This document shows positions 6,414-13,941 of a stretch of 33,379 nt of DNA, piece after piece. The stretch spans positions 1 through 33,379 of the forward strand of contig NZ_SSXI01000038.1 of NCBI RefSeq assembly GCF_004803405.1, written 5' to 3'. Numbering within the stretch: the first letter of the stretch is position 1; each line of letters opens with the position of its first letter. The stretch is from Nocardioides sp. (GTDB taxonomy: Bacteria; Actinomycetota; Actinomycetes; Propionibacteriales; Nocardioidaceae). A program made the translations under genes and the position numbers. The notes under the pieces were generated by a model. The model saw only the letters and a list, made by a program, of their open reading frames with translations. It was not told the origin of the DNA and searched no databases.

Positions 6414-7204
6414 CGCAGTCCCTCCGGCATCAGCTTGGCGAGGTTCCGCACGCCGCGCAGCTGCAGCTGCTTGATCGCGCCGTCGCTGCGGTCCAGGGCG
6501 GCGGCCGTCTCCGCGATGCTCATGCCCTGCAGGAACCGCATGATCAGGCAGTCGCGCTGCTCGTTGGGCAGCTTCGTGAGCGCCTCGAGCAGGATCTCGT
6601 TGGTGAGGCTCGCCAGGACGGCGTTCTCGGGGCCCTCGGTGGCGTCGTCGTGCTGGCCCATGTCCTCGGTCGTCATCTCGAGGCGGGTGCGGCCGGCTTT
6701 GAAGTGGTCGGTGGCGAGGTTGCGGGCGATGGTCATCAGCCAGGCGCCGAAGTCCTTGCCCTGCCACCGGAAGGAGGACATGTTGCGCAGCGCGCGGAAG
6801 AAGGTCTCCGAGCAGAGATCCTCGGCGACGGCGACCGACCGGGTCCGGTAGTAGAGGAAGCGATAGACCGACGGCTGGTAGTGGTCGTAGAGCTGCCCGA
6901 ACGCCTCGGCGTCTCCGCCGCGGGCCAGCTCGACGAGCCCGATCAGCCGCTCGCGGTCCTCGGCGGAGTCCTCCGAGGAGGTGGCCAGCGTCGAGTCGCC
7001 GTACGAAGGGCCGGGTTCGATGCCGTCGCCGGGCTCGCTGGCGGCCTCGCTCAGCAGCCAACCGAGCGGCACGCGGGCAGCAGCCCCGGAGGGGGCACCG
7101 GCACCTGCCAGGGCGGCGACGGGGAAGTCGGGAGCGAGCGCGGCGAGGACAGCGTCACGAAGGGCGTCCAGCCCCCGTGCGATGTCGGCGCGCTCCCATG
7201 CCAT
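6410..7204 (-). CDS. ECF-type RNA polymerase sigma factor, BldN-like
   Basis: A 264-residue extracytoplasmic-function sigma factor. It has an unusually long N-terminal extension of about 85 residues rich in Ala, Gly and Ser. Sigma region 2 covers about residues 100-165 (AFGQLYDHYQPSVYRFLYYR, then DLCSETFFRALRN for core binding, then FGAWLMTIARNLATDHF for -10 contact). Region 4 covers about 205-260 (LTKLPNEQRDCLIMRFLQGM, and SIAETAAALDRSDGAIKQLQ as the HTH reading the -35). Adjacency to a DUF5667 protein and to the rex-hem cluster matches Streptomyces bldN, a developmental sigma factor, where the N-terminal extension is also known. The ATG at 7204 has GGGAGGGA about 8 nt upstream. Its role in a probably non-sporulating organism is open. 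Confidence 0.9.
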   Translation of the reverse strand: MAWERADIARGLDALRDAVLAALAPDFPVAALAGAGAPSGAAARVPLGWLLSEAASEPGDGIEPGPSYGDSTLATSSEDSAEDRERLIGLVELARGGDAEAFGQLYDHYQPSVYRFLYYRTRSVAVAEDLCSETFFRALRNMSSFRWQGKDFGAWLMTIARNLATDHFKAGRTRLEMTTEDMGQHDDATEGPENAVLASLTNEILLEALTKLPNEQRDCLIMRFLQGMSIAETAAALDRSDGAIKQLQLRGVRNLAKLMPEGLR

Positions 7205-7300
7205 GAAGGTGTCCCTCCCTCTCCCCGGTTGGGATCCTACGGCCGATCTATCCCGAGCGAAACCTGAACTAGAGAACCCGTGCCGATTCAGGCCCGAAGT

Positions 7301-7317
7301 GACCATCGGCCATGGTC
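7301..7317. repeat. short inverted repeat between HAD-IB and sigma genes
   Basis: GACCAT-CGGCC-ATGGTC is a 6-bp inverted repeat in the 139-bp gap (7205-7343), nearer the end of the HAD-IB gene. It could be an operator for the sigma gene or a weak terminator of the upstream gene. A minus-strand TAGGAT (about 7238-7233) is a possible -10 box for the sigma gene; otherwise nothing is clear here. Confidence 0.3.
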
Positions 7318-7343
7318 CGGACGGATCAGGCTGAGCCCTGGGG

Positions 7344-8231
7344 TCAGGAGAGGTGGCGACGGACCTGCCGACGGACCAGCGCTCCGGCGACCGCGGCGCC
7401 GGTGGCGGCCGAGCCCACCACGAGTCCGGCCCGGGCTGCCTTCCGGCCGGTGCGGTAGTCCCGGACACGCCAGCCGTGGGCCCGGGCGTGTGCCCGCAGC
7501 TTCGGGTCGGGGTTGATCGCGCAGGGGTCGCCGACCAGGGTCAGCATGGGCAGGTCGTTGTAGGAGTCGCTGTAGGCGGAGCAGGCGGCGAGGTCGAGGC
7601 CCTCGCGCTCGGCGAGGGCCTGCACCGCGATCGCCTTCGCGGGGCCGTGCAGCATGTCGCCCACCAGCCTGCCGGTGTAGACGCCGTCGACGTGCTCGGC
7701 CACGGTGCCGAGCGCGCCGGTGAGGCCGAGCCGTCGGGCGATCAGGCTGGCGATCTCGATCGGGGCCGCGGTGACCAGCCAGACCCGCTGTCCCTGGTCG
7801 AGGTGCATCTGTGCGAGGGCGCGCGTACCGGGCCAGATCCGGTGCGCCATCGCCTCGTCGAAGATCTCCTCCCCGATCTCCTCCAGCTCCTGCACCGTGT
7901 GGCCGGCGATGAAAGCCAGCGCCGAGTTCCGTGCGTCCGCGACGTGCTCGGGATCCTCCACGCCGACGACACGGAAGTAGGCCTGCTTCCAGGCGGCGCC
8001 GACGATGTCGCGGGTCGTGAAGAACTTGCGCCGATAGAGGCCGCGGGCGAGGTGGAAGATGCTCGCGCCCTGCATGACGGTGTTGTCGACGTCGAAGAAC
8101 GCTGCTGCGAAGGGCTCCGCCGGATGCGTGAGCGCGTTCTCCACCTCGGCGGCCGCGGCGGCCGCCTCACCGGCCAGCGTCGAGCGCTGCTGGAGGTTGA
8201 GCCGGCGGTGCCGATCCGTGGACGGGGCCAT
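7344..8231 (-). CDS. HAD-IB family phosphatase (SerB/CicA-like)
   Basis: A 295-residue HAD subfamily IB hydrolase. Motif I is FFDVDNTVMQG (about 43-53), with Asn replacing the usual Gly after the second Asp. Motif II is VWLVTAAP (about 145-152), motif III the lysine of GPAKAIAV (about 207), and motif IV YSDSYNDLPML (about 227-237). A small alpha-helical cap lies between motifs I and II. The C-terminus (about 270-288, GLVVGSAATGAAVAGALV) is a hydrophobic, possibly membrane-anchoring helix followed by a basic tail. Homologues near this locus in mycobacteria are called serB1, but true phosphoserine phosphatase activity is doubtful; lipid or sugar phosphates are equally possible. ATG 8231 follows a TATGGT box with 6 nt between, so the mRNA may be leaderless. 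Confidence 0.9.
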   Translation of the reverse strand: MAPSTDRHRRLNLQQRSTLAGEAAAAAAEVENALTHPAEPFAAAFFDVDNTVMQGASIFHLARGLYRRKFFTTRDIVGAAWKQAYFRVVGVEDPEHVADARNSALAFIAGHTVQELEEIGEEIFDEAMAHRIWPGTRALAQMHLDQGQRVWLVTAAPIEIASLIARRLGLTGALGTVAEHVDGVYTGRLVGDMLHGPAKAIAVQALAEREGLDLAACSAYSDSYNDLPMLTLVGDPCAINPDPKLRAHARAHGWRVRDYRTGRKAARAGLVVGSAATGAAVAGALVRRQVRRHLS

Positions 8232-8237
8232 GACAGA

Positions 8238-8243
8238 ACCATA
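8238..8243 (-). promoter_or_regulatory. -10 box of HAD-IB gene, likely leaderless
   Basis: TATGGT on the minus strand lies 6 nt before ATG 8231, and no Shine-Dalgarno is present. It is one of two divergent leaderless-type starts in the 88-bp gap. Confidence 0.4.
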
Positions 8244-8306
8244 GGGCCGCACCGGCCCGATTCGGCCCAGCCATCGACTCGATCCGTGGACCCGATAGGT
8301 ACTGCG

Positions 8307-8312
8307 TAGGAT
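8307..8312 (+). promoter_or_regulatory. -10 box of acyl-CoA ligase gene, likely leaderless
   Basis: TAGGAT is followed by 7 nt and the ATG at 8320, the classical spacing between a -10 element and a +1 that is the start codon itself. No purine-rich ribosome binding site is present. Confidence 0.45.
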
Positions 8313-8319
8313 CGCCTGC

Positions 8320-9927
8320 ATGTCGCTGTCCGGGCTGTCTACCGTCCCTGATGTGGCCGCGCTGGTCACGTCGGCCGCGGCCGACCTCCCCGACCGGCTG
8401 GCCGTCGTCGAGGCCGGCGGACGCGGGCTGACCTGGTCCGAGCTCGATTCGGAGGTCGGTCGGGTCGCCACCGGGCTCGGCGCCGCGGGTGTGGTCGCCG
8501 GGCACCGGGTGATGATCGCGCTGGGTAACCGGCTCGAGTTCGTCACCACCTATCTCGGTGTGCTGCGGGCCCAGGCGGTCGCGGTGCCGGTCAACCCCGG
8601 CTCCACCGCCGAGGAGATCGCGCGGATGCTCGCCGACTGCGGTGCCCGCATGGTCCTCGCCGACCGCGACACGATCGAGACGGTCCGCGCGGCCCTCGGG
8701 CGGTCTGAGCTCGCCGAGCCGACCGACGGCGACGTCCGCGCAGCACCGCGTCTCGTCGCGGTCGGTTCCCCTCCGCAGCCCGGAGAGATCTCCTACGACC
8801 ACCTGCGCGCCGAGACGGTCCGCCCGGTGCCGCCGCTGCCGGACCCCGAGAAGCTCGCCGTCCTGCTCTACACGAGCGGCACCTCGGGGCTCCCGCGCGC
8901 CGCGATGCTGACCCACCGGGCGCTGCTGGCGAACGTGGAGCAGGTCGCCACCGTCGAGCCGCCGATGATTCACACCGACGACGTGGTGCTCGGCGTGGTT
9001 CCGCTGTTCCACGTCTACGGGCTCAACGCCGTGCTCGGTGGAGTGATCCGCCACCGAGCCAAGCTCGTGCTGGCCGAGCGATTCGATCCCGAGGGAACCC
9101 TCGACCTGATCGAGGACGAGGCCTGCAGCGTGGTCCCCGTCGCGCCACCCGTCTTCGCCGCCTGGCGCGACGTCGACGCGCTCGCCGAGCGACTCGGTCC
9201 GGTGCGGATGATCCTGTCCGGCTCGGCGCCGCTGTCGGCCGAGGTCATCGAGGAGTTCACGGCGAAGGCCCGCGTGCCGGTGCACCAGGGCTACGGCCTC
9301 ACCGAGGCCGCACCGGTCGTGACCAGCACGCTGCTCTCGGCCGACCCGAAGCCCGGGTCGGTCGGCGCCGCGCTGGAGGGCATCGAGATCCGGCTCGTGG
9401 ACGAGGACGGCCACGTCCTCGCCGGCAGCGAGGCCGAGGACCCGGGCGAGATCCAGATCCGGGGCGCGAACCTGTTCAACGGCTACTGGCCCGACGGTGC
9501 GGACGGCCCGGACGAGGACGGCTGGTGGTCCACCGGCGACGTCGGCTTCCTGGACGGCGACGGCGACCTCTTCCTCGTCGACCGGGTCAAGGAGATCGTG
9601 ATCGTCTCCGGCTTCAACGTCTACCCCACCGAGGTCGAGGCGGTGATCCGCGAGGTCCCGGGCGTCCGGCAGGTCGCGGTCGTCGGCGCGCCGGACGAGC
9701 AGACCGGCGAGGCGGTCGTCGCCTATGTGATCCCGGCCGATGTCGCGACCGCCGCCGAGGGACTCGTCGCGGGGGTCAAGGACGCCTGCGGGACCCGGCT
9801 GGCGTCGTACAAGCGTCCGACGCGGGTGGAGCTCGTCGAGACCCTGCCGCGCACCGTCACCGGCAAGATCCGCAAGGGCGTGCTTCGCGGCGAGGAACGA
9901 CGCAAGGCGTTCGGGGTTCTCGAGTGA
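8320..9927 (+). CDS. AMP-forming acyl-CoA synthetase/ligase
   Basis: A 535-residue cytosolic adenylate-forming enzyme of the ANL superfamily that activates a carboxylic acid with ATP and joins it to CoA; chain length is not evident. Motifs: LLYTSGTSGLPRAAMLTH (about 184-201, ATP-binding loop, with Arg where most members have Lys), QGYGLTEAAPV (about 323-333), WWSTGDVGFLDGDGDLFLVDRVKE (about 402-425, ribose-binding Asp and hinge) and TVTGKIRKGVLR (about 511-522, catalytic Lys). The length is typical of medium/long-chain fatty-acid ligases. The stop codon overlaps the next start as GTGA, so it is co-translated with the glutaredoxin-like protein. It is divergent from the HAD-IB gene. Confidence 0.9.
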   Translation: MSLSGLSTVPDVAALVTSAAADLPDRLAVVEAGGRGLTWSELDSEVGRVATGLGAAGVVAGHRVMIALGNRLEFVTTYLGVLRAQAVAVPVNPGSTAEEIARMLADCGARMVLADRDTIETVRAALGRSELAEPTDGDVRAAPRLVAVGSPPQPGEISYDHLRAETVRPVPPLPDPEKLAVLLYTSGTSGLPRAAMLTHRALLANVEQVATVEPPMIHTDDVVLGVVPLFHVYGLNAVLGGVIRHRAKLVLAERFDPEGTLDLIEDEACSVVPVAPPVFAAWRDVDALAERLGPVRMILSGSAPLSAEVIEEFTAKARVPVHQGYGLTEAAPVVTSTLLSADPKPGSVGAALEGIEIRLVDEDGHVLAGSEAEDPGEIQIRGANLFNGYWPDGADGPDEDGWWSTGDVGFLDGDGDLFLVDRVKEIVIVSGFNVYPTEVEAVIREVPGVRQVAVVGAPDEQTGEAVVAYVIPADVATAAEGLVAGVKDACGTRLASYKRPTRVELVETLPRTVTGKIRKGVLRGEERRKAFGVLE

Positions 9928-10181
9928 GCTCGTCCAGTACGACGCCCCGAGTCACCCTCTACGGGCGACCCGGCTGCCACCTCTGTGACGACGCGCGGAT
10001 CGTGATCGAGCAGGTCTGCGCGGAGCTGGGGGAGTCCTACCGCGAGGTCTCCATCGACGACGACCCCGGCCTGCAGGAGCGGTTCGCGAACGAGATCCCG
10101 GTGACCTTCGTCGATGGCAGGCAGCACGACTTCTGGCGGGTCAGCCCCGACCGGCTGCGCCGGGCGCTCACCGGCGGCTGA
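9924..10181 (+). CDS. glutaredoxin-like protein
   Basis: An 85-residue thioredoxin-fold protein of the glutaredoxin-like (DUF836) family. The redox motif is C18-H-L-C21 after strand one (VTLYGRPGCHLC). A cis-Pro follows in EIPVTFVDG, and a C-terminal helix (RVSPDRLRRAL) completes the fold. It probably reduces disulfides in the cytosol; the partner is unknown. Rv0508 of M. tuberculosis is the positional counterpart, next to hemA. The GTG start at 9924 overlaps the ligase TGA, without a strong Shine-Dalgarno of its own. Confidence 0.87.
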   Translation: MSSSSTTPRVTLYGRPGCHLCDDARIVIEQVCAELGESYREVSIDDDPGLQERFANEIPVTFVDGRQHDFWRVSPDRLRRALTGG

Positions 10182-10216
10182 GAAACACCTCCGGCGTCGC
10201 GACTCCGCCCGCCGTC

Positions 10217-10222
10217 TATCCT
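10217..10222 (+). promoter_or_regulatory. candidate -10 box of glycosylation cassette
   Basis: TATCCT lies 10 nt before the ATG at 10233, giving a leaderless or very short-leader mRNA. It is the only promoter-like signal in the 51-bp gap after the glutaredoxin gene. Confidence 0.3.
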
Positions 10223-10232
10223 CGGCCCCACC

Positions 10233-10778
10233 ATGCCCCCCACCGTTCTTCCGGCCAGGTTGCGCCGGGGCGGCATCGCCCTCGGCGTGCTGACCGCCCT
10301 CGGCGTGCTGCTCCTGAGCCACACGTTCGGCCGAGCCGTGCCCACCAACAGCTACCGGCCGCTGATCACCGCAGACGCGATCGCGAGCGGCTGCTACCCC
10401 CTTCCGGGCGACGCGCAGCTCGACGGACTGTCCTACCAGGTGAGGTGGGACGAGGACCTCGAGACATCCGAGGGCGAGCGGCGGGAGCTGCGCGGCCAGT
10501 ACAACCTGGTGGATCGAGCCGAGGCCGAGCGGCGCCTCGTCGACTCGTTCACCGCCGTGGGCTTCCGGGAGGCGCCGGAGACCGGCGCGGGCGGCCAGCG
10601 GGTGCTGCGCAGGGGCGCCGCGACGGTCGGGATCACCGTGACAGACCTGCCTGACACCAGCGAGGACACGCTGGTCCGCGGTGAGTTCGTGCTGGACCTT
10701 CCCGTCGCCCAGCTCGCCAAGGACGACCCGGTCTGCAGCCTGCCAGCGTCGACCAAGCGCTGGGCGGAGGAACGGTGA
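10233..10778 (+). CDS. unknown single-pass membrane protein
   Basis: I do not recognise this 181-residue protein. A basic N-terminus (RLRRGG) leads into one transmembrane helix (about 13-30, GIALGVLTALGVLLLSHTFG), so most of it should lie outside the membrane. The outer part is mixed alpha/beta with many acidic and Arg residues, and it has two cysteines (in SGCYPLP near 53 and DPVCSLP near 170) that could form a disulfide. Its GTGA overlap with the following GT-C-like gene indicates coupled synthesis and perhaps a physical or functional link to that enzyme. Codon use is like its neighbours. Confidence 0.75.
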   Translation: MPPTVLPARLRRGGIALGVLTALGVLLLSHTFGRAVPTNSYRPLITADAIASGCYPLPGDAQLDGLSYQVRWDEDLETSEGERRELRGQYNLVDRAEAERRLVDSFTAVGFREAPETGAGGQRVLRRGAATVGITVTDLPDTSEDTLVRGEFVLDLPVAQLAKDDPVCSLPASTKRWAEER

Positions 10779-12271
10779 CCGGCTTCCCGCTCACCCGACC
10801 GGCCCGGCTGCCGCGTCCCGAGGTGCTTCTCGCCTGGCTCGTCGTCGCCCACGTCGTGCTCAAGGTCGTGATCTTCCCCTTGGTCATGCACGCCGACCCG
10901 CACGGGGACGAGGCCGCCTACCTCAACGGTGGCCGTGCACTCTCGAACCTCGTGCGTGACGTGTTCGCGCTCACCTCCCCGGACATGGCCGAGATGGAGC
11001 GCAACGTCGTGGCCTCGGGGTGGTTCATGCCCGGAATGGCGATCGTGATCGCACCGGTCTACGTGCTCTTCCCGGACGCGCCGCTGTGGCTGGTCCGCGG
11101 ATACCTCGGCATCGTCACCCTGATCCTGTTCCTCGCCGTCGTGCGCACGGTGGCGCGGAGGCTCGGCCACCGCTGGGCCTGTGTGCTCGTGGTGTTCCCG
11201 GGGCTGGTGCCCAGCTGGGTGGTCTTCACCTACGGCGCCTGGGGCGACCTCTCCGCCGGCCTGGTCCTGGTGCTCCTGGTCGTGCACGTGGTCGAGATGT
11301 TCCGGGGGATGCGGAGGGGCCAGGCGCCCACCCTCAAGGAGGGTGTGGTCCTCGGCCTGATCTCGATCGCCACGCTCTACCTGAGGTCCAGCACGTCGGT
11401 GCTGCTGGCCGGGTTGGGCGTGGTGACCCTCGTGGCAGCGGTGGTGTTGCTGCGCACGGCGGCACGCCGCCGGGCGATCGGCGCGGCCGCGCTGGCCGGT
11501 GTCGTCTTCCTGCTCCTGCTCGCGCCGTGGTCGGTGTTCGCGTCCCGGACCCTCGAGAGCCGGGTGGTCACCACGACCACCGTGCCGACGGTCATGGCCA
11601 ACACGTTCGGTGAGCGGAGCGAGGTCTGCTTCGGCCGCTGCGATCCCGACAGCACCCTGTGGTTCCGGCCGCTGAGGTACGCCCGAGAGGTCGGCCGCTC
11701 GACCGACACCAGCGAGGTCGAGGTCCTCAAGGTGATGTCGGACTACGCGCTGCGCGACCTGACGGCAGGGCACTACCTCGACCAGGTGGTGCACAACCTG
11801 GGGGCCTATGCTCTGCAGCCCAACAACTTCACCGGCTACCTCGCGCCGCCCGGTGGCCGCAGCGACCTCGGCCGGGTGGGCGAGGAGACCGCCGACGCCG
11901 TCACCTGGGCGATGTACGCCCCGATCCTCCTGATCGGGGGAGTCTCGCTGCTCTTCCAGGTCAGGCGGAGCCTCGAGGCACGGGTCCTCGACGTGCTCGT
12001 CAAGCTGTCGCTCGGGGCGCTGCTCATCCAGCCGTTCGTGCACATCGCCGGGGGCCGCTACTGGACCACCGCCGGGGCCATGTTCGCCGTCGCCGCGTTC
12101 TCCTTCCTCCGGGAGCGCCAGATCGGGCTGGGCCTCGCTCCACCACCGCCCGACGGCATCGTGACCGCCACCGACGCCGCGGTGGCGCGGTGGCTGGGCC
12201 GCGTCCAGGTGCTGCTCAGTGTGCTGACCGGTGTCGTCGTACTCGTGCTGGTCGGTGCGGTCGTCCTCTGA
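10775..12271 (+). CDS. polytopic membrane protein, probable GT-C-fold glycosyltransferase
   Basis: A 498-residue integral membrane protein with about 9-11 predicted transmembrane segments, the first at about 17-35. The first outside loop contains DPHGDEAAY (about 47-55), resembling the acidic DE motif that GT-C glycosyltransferases (ArnT/PMT, GT39/GT83-like) use at the active site. Such enzymes transfer a sugar from a polyprenyl-phosphate donor to an acceptor at the outer face. A large loop (about 262-350) and a cytoplasmic-looking tail follow. The next genes encode a GT2 enzyme that would make a polyprenyl-P-sugar and a GtrA flippase candidate, completing a donor-flip-transfer pathway. The family is assigned by architecture, not by strong similarity. 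GTG 10775 overlaps the upstream stop. Confidence 0.72.
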   Translation: MTGFPLTRPARLPRPEVLLAWLVVAHVVLKVVIFPLVMHADPHGDEAAYLNGGRALSNLVRDVFALTSPDMAEMERNVVASGWFMPGMAIVIAPVYVLFPDAPLWLVRGYLGIVTLILFLAVVRTVARRLGHRWACVLVVFPGLVPSWVVFTYGAWGDLSAGLVLVLLVVHVVEMFRGMRRGQAPTLKEGVVLGLISIATLYLRSSTSVLLAGLGVVTLVAAVVLLRTAARRRAIGAAALAGVVFLLLLAPWSVFASRTLESRVVTTTTVPTVMANTFGERSEVCFGRCDPDSTLWFRPLRYAREVGRSTDTSEVEVLKVMSDYALRDLTAGHYLDQVVHNLGAYALQPNNFTGYLAPPGGRSDLGRVGEETADAVTWAMYAPILLIGGVSLLFQVRRSLEARVLDVLVKLSLGALLIQPFVHIAGGRYWTTAGAMFAVAAFSFLRERQIGLGLAPPPPDGIVTATDAAVARWLGRVQVLLSVLTGVVVLVLVGAVVL

Positions 12272-12306
12272 CCACGGGCCTCCCGATCCGCCGGTGATCG
12301 GTGTCC

Positions 12307-12312
12307 TACAGT
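12307..12312 (+). promoter_or_regulatory. -10 box of GT2 gene, likely leaderless
   Basis: TACAGT precedes the ATG at 12321 by 8 nt. It gives GT2-gtrA a promoter separate from the two upstream cassette genes. Confidence 0.42.
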
Positions 12313-12320
12313 TCGGCAGC

Positions 12321-13370
12321 ATGGAAGGCTCCCCCGGCGAAGCGGCCCGTCCGAAGCGGATCGCCTACGTCCTCCCCGTCTACAACGAGGAGGAGAACAT
12401 CGCGGTCTTCCAGACCGCCCTCGCCGAGGCGACCGCTCAGCGCCCCGACCTCGAGTTCGAGTTCGTGTACGTCGACGACGGGAGCCGCGACGCCTCGCTG
12501 GAGCAGCTCGTGGCGCTCCGGCAGCAGGACCCGCGGGTGAGCGTGGTGCAGTTCTCCCGCAACTTCGGCCACCAGCTGGCGGTGACGGCGGGGCTCGACC
12601 TCGTCGCGGAGACCGACGGCGCCGACGCGGTGATCGTGATGGACACCGACCTCCAGGACCCGCCTCGGGTCAGCCTGGAGATGATCGAGCGCTGGGAGGG
12701 CGGGGTCGACGTCGTGTACGCCCAGCGGCGCACCCGCAAGGACACGTTCTTCAAGCGGGCCACGGCGTGGTGGTTCTACTGGGCGCTCGACCGGCTGGCC
12801 TCGATCGAGATCCCGCGCAACGTCGGTGACTTCCGGCTGATGGACGCCAGGGTGGTGGCGGAGATCGCGCGCTACCGCGAGCACGACCGCTTCCTCCGCG
12901 GCATCGTGGCGCACGTCGGCTTCCGCCAGGAGGCGCTGCCGTTCGACCGCGACGAGCGTTACGCGGGGAAGACCGGCTACCCGCTGAAGAAGATGCTCAA
13001 CTTCGCCGCCAGCGGCATCCTCGGGTTCTCCACCGCACCGCTGAAGATGATCTCGCGGCTGGGGTTCGCGATCTCGGCGTTCAGCGCGCTGCTCGCCTGC
13101 TACGTCCTCTTCGTCCGCCTCTTCCGACCCGAGGAGTCGGTGCCCGGCTGGGCGTTCCTCGGGGTCGGCATGTTCATGCTCAGCGGCATCCAGCTGGTGA
13201 TGATGGGCGTGATCGGCAGCTACCTGGGTCGTGTGTACGTCGAGGCGCAGGACCGGCCGCTCTACACGATCGCCATGGTCGCGCGGGACTCGGCGAGCGC
13301 CGTACCTCGTCGGCACCGGGACATGGGCCCGCTCGACCCCGGGCCTCGGGACGCAGGAGCGCAGTCCTGA
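12321..13370 (+). CDS. family 2 glycosyltransferase, polyprenyl-phosphate type (DPM1/GtrB-like)
   Basis: A 349-residue GT-A-fold enzyme. The nucleotide-sugar domain has VLPVYNEEENI (about 17-27), VYVDDGSRDAS (about 50-60), FSRNFGHQLAVTAGLD and MDTDLQDPP (about 108-116, DXD-like metal site). Two C-terminal transmembrane helices (about 237-262 and 278-305) place it in the GtrB/DPM1 group, which moves glucose, mannose or a similar sugar from UDP- or GDP-sugar to undecaprenyl or decaprenyl phosphate on the cytoplasmic face. It lies directly before gtrA, overlapping by 4 nt, the standard pairing for synthesis and flipping of the lipid-linked sugar. ATG 12321 gives the normal short N-terminus. Confidence 0.9.
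   Translation: MEGSPGEAARPKRIAYVLPVYNEEENIAVFQTALAEATAQRPDLEFEFVYVDDGSRDASLEQLVALRQQDPRVSVVQFSRNFGHQLAVTAGLDLVAETDGADAVIVMDTDLQDPPRVSLEMIERWEGGVDVVYAQRRTRKDTFFKRATAWWFYWALDRLASIEIPRNVGDFRLMDARVVAEIARYREHDRFLRGIVAHVGFRQEALPFDRDERYAGKTGYPLKKMLNFAASGILGFSTAPLKMISRLGFAISAFSALLACYVLFVRLFRPEESVPGWAFLGVGMFMLSGIQLVMMGVIGSYLGRVYVEAQDRPLYTIAMVARDSASAVPRRHRDMGPLDPGPRDAGAQS
13355..13359 (+). promoter_or_regulatory. Shine-Dalgarno that decides the gtrA start
   Basis: AGGAG lies 7 nt before CTG 13367, ideal spacing. No ATG, GTG or TTG is in frame between 13322 and 13442, so this site argues for a CTG start. Confidence 0.6.
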
Positions 13371-13813
13371 GCCACCGGGCGACGGCGATCCGCTTCGGCG
13401 CGGTCGGGGTCTGCAACACCGCGATCGACACGCTGCTGTTCGTGCTGCTCCACCACGACCTCGGCATCACGGTCGCGAACCTCGTTTCGACCAGCGCGGG
13501 CATGGTCTTCAGCTTCGTCGTCAACGGGCTGTTCACCTTCAGGGCCGAGAAGCTGACGCTGCGGCACGCCCTGCTGTTCGTCGCCACGACCGGCCTGGTG
13601 ATGTGGGTCGCCCAGCCACTGCTGATCCACGGGTGGCTCTGGGTGCTCGGGCAGCTCCCCGAGCTGGCCGGTGGCGGGCTGGGGGCCGACGACCCGCGGA
13701 TCTGGGTGGCCAAGCTGGCGTCGATCACGTGCAGCCTGGCGCTGAACTTCCTCGCCTACCGGTTCGTGGTCTGGCCGGTGGAGCACCGGTCAGACGCCTC
13801 CACCGAGCGCTGA
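13367..13813 (+). CDS. GtrA-family membrane protein, probable CTG start
   Basis: A 148-residue protein with four transmembrane helices of the GtrA family, thought to flip polyprenyl-phosphate-linked sugars. The N-terminus IRFGAVGVCNTAIDTLLFVLL is the conserved first helix of the family and lies upstream of the first normal start codon (GTG 13442). It can only be included by starting at CTG 13367, which overlaps the GT2 stop as CTGA and has AGGAG 7 nt upstream. Later landmarks are FSFVVNGLFTFR (about 45-56, the conserved N...F-T/F motif) and LNFLAYRFVVW (about 128-138). An upstream helix (about 65-85) and a loop rich in Gly are also present. A start at 13442 would leave 123 residues and destroy helix one. 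Confidence 0.85.
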   Translation: MSHRATAIRFGAVGVCNTAIDTLLFVLLHHDLGITVANLVSTSAGMVFSFVVNGLFTFRAEKLTLRHALLFVATTGLVMWVAQPLLIHGWLWVLGQLPELAGGGLGADDPRIWVAKLASITCSLALNFLAYRFVVWPVEHRSDASTER

Positions 13814-13816
13814 TCA

Positions 13817-13830
13817 GGCCGGTTCCGGCC
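13817..13830 (+). terminator. short GC palindrome after gtrA
   Basis: GGCCGG-TT-CCGGCC lies 4 nt after the gtrA stop and before the rex promoter. It is a compact terminator candidate without U-tract. Confidence 0.35.
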
Positions 13831-13867
13831 GCCTCCTCGAGCGCCGAAGGGACGACCCGGCACCGAT

Positions 13868-13885
13868 TTGTTCTCACGTTCACAA
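13868..13885. promoter_or_regulatory. Rex operator (ROP) upstream of rex
   Basis: TTGTTCTCACGTTCACAA matches the Streptomyces Rex operator TTGTGAACGCGTTCACAA, as I recall it, at 14 of 18 positions, with a perfect right half-site GTTCACAA. It overlaps the -35 and spacer of the rex promoter, so NAD+-bound Rex would block its own operon and rising NADH would release it. Confidence 0.72.
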
Positions 13886-13896
13886 ACTCTTACAGT
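13868..13896 (+). promoter_or_regulatory. promoter of the rex-hemACD operon
   Basis: TTGTTC (13868-13873) and TACAGT (13891-13896) are 17 bp apart. The start of transcription would be near 13904, leaving a leader of about 38 nt. Confidence 0.5.
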
Positions 13897-13941
13897 GATC
13901 CGGTCGCGCAGCGTCGGCGAGCGCGGCTGGAAAGTGGAGCT

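Noticed and set aside
10433..12322. 629-codon minus-strand open frame
   Set aside because: It lies opposite the coupled membrane-protein genes and is His/Arg/Asp/Glu-rich with no recognisable domain; an artefact of high GC3.
12958..12963. minus-strand CGTAAC inside the GT2 gene
   Set aside because: No CGTTG partner at 16-18 bp, and it lies inside a coding sequence.
13442..13444. GTG as start of gtrA
   Set aside because: It would remove the conserved first transmembrane helix and has no ribosome site.
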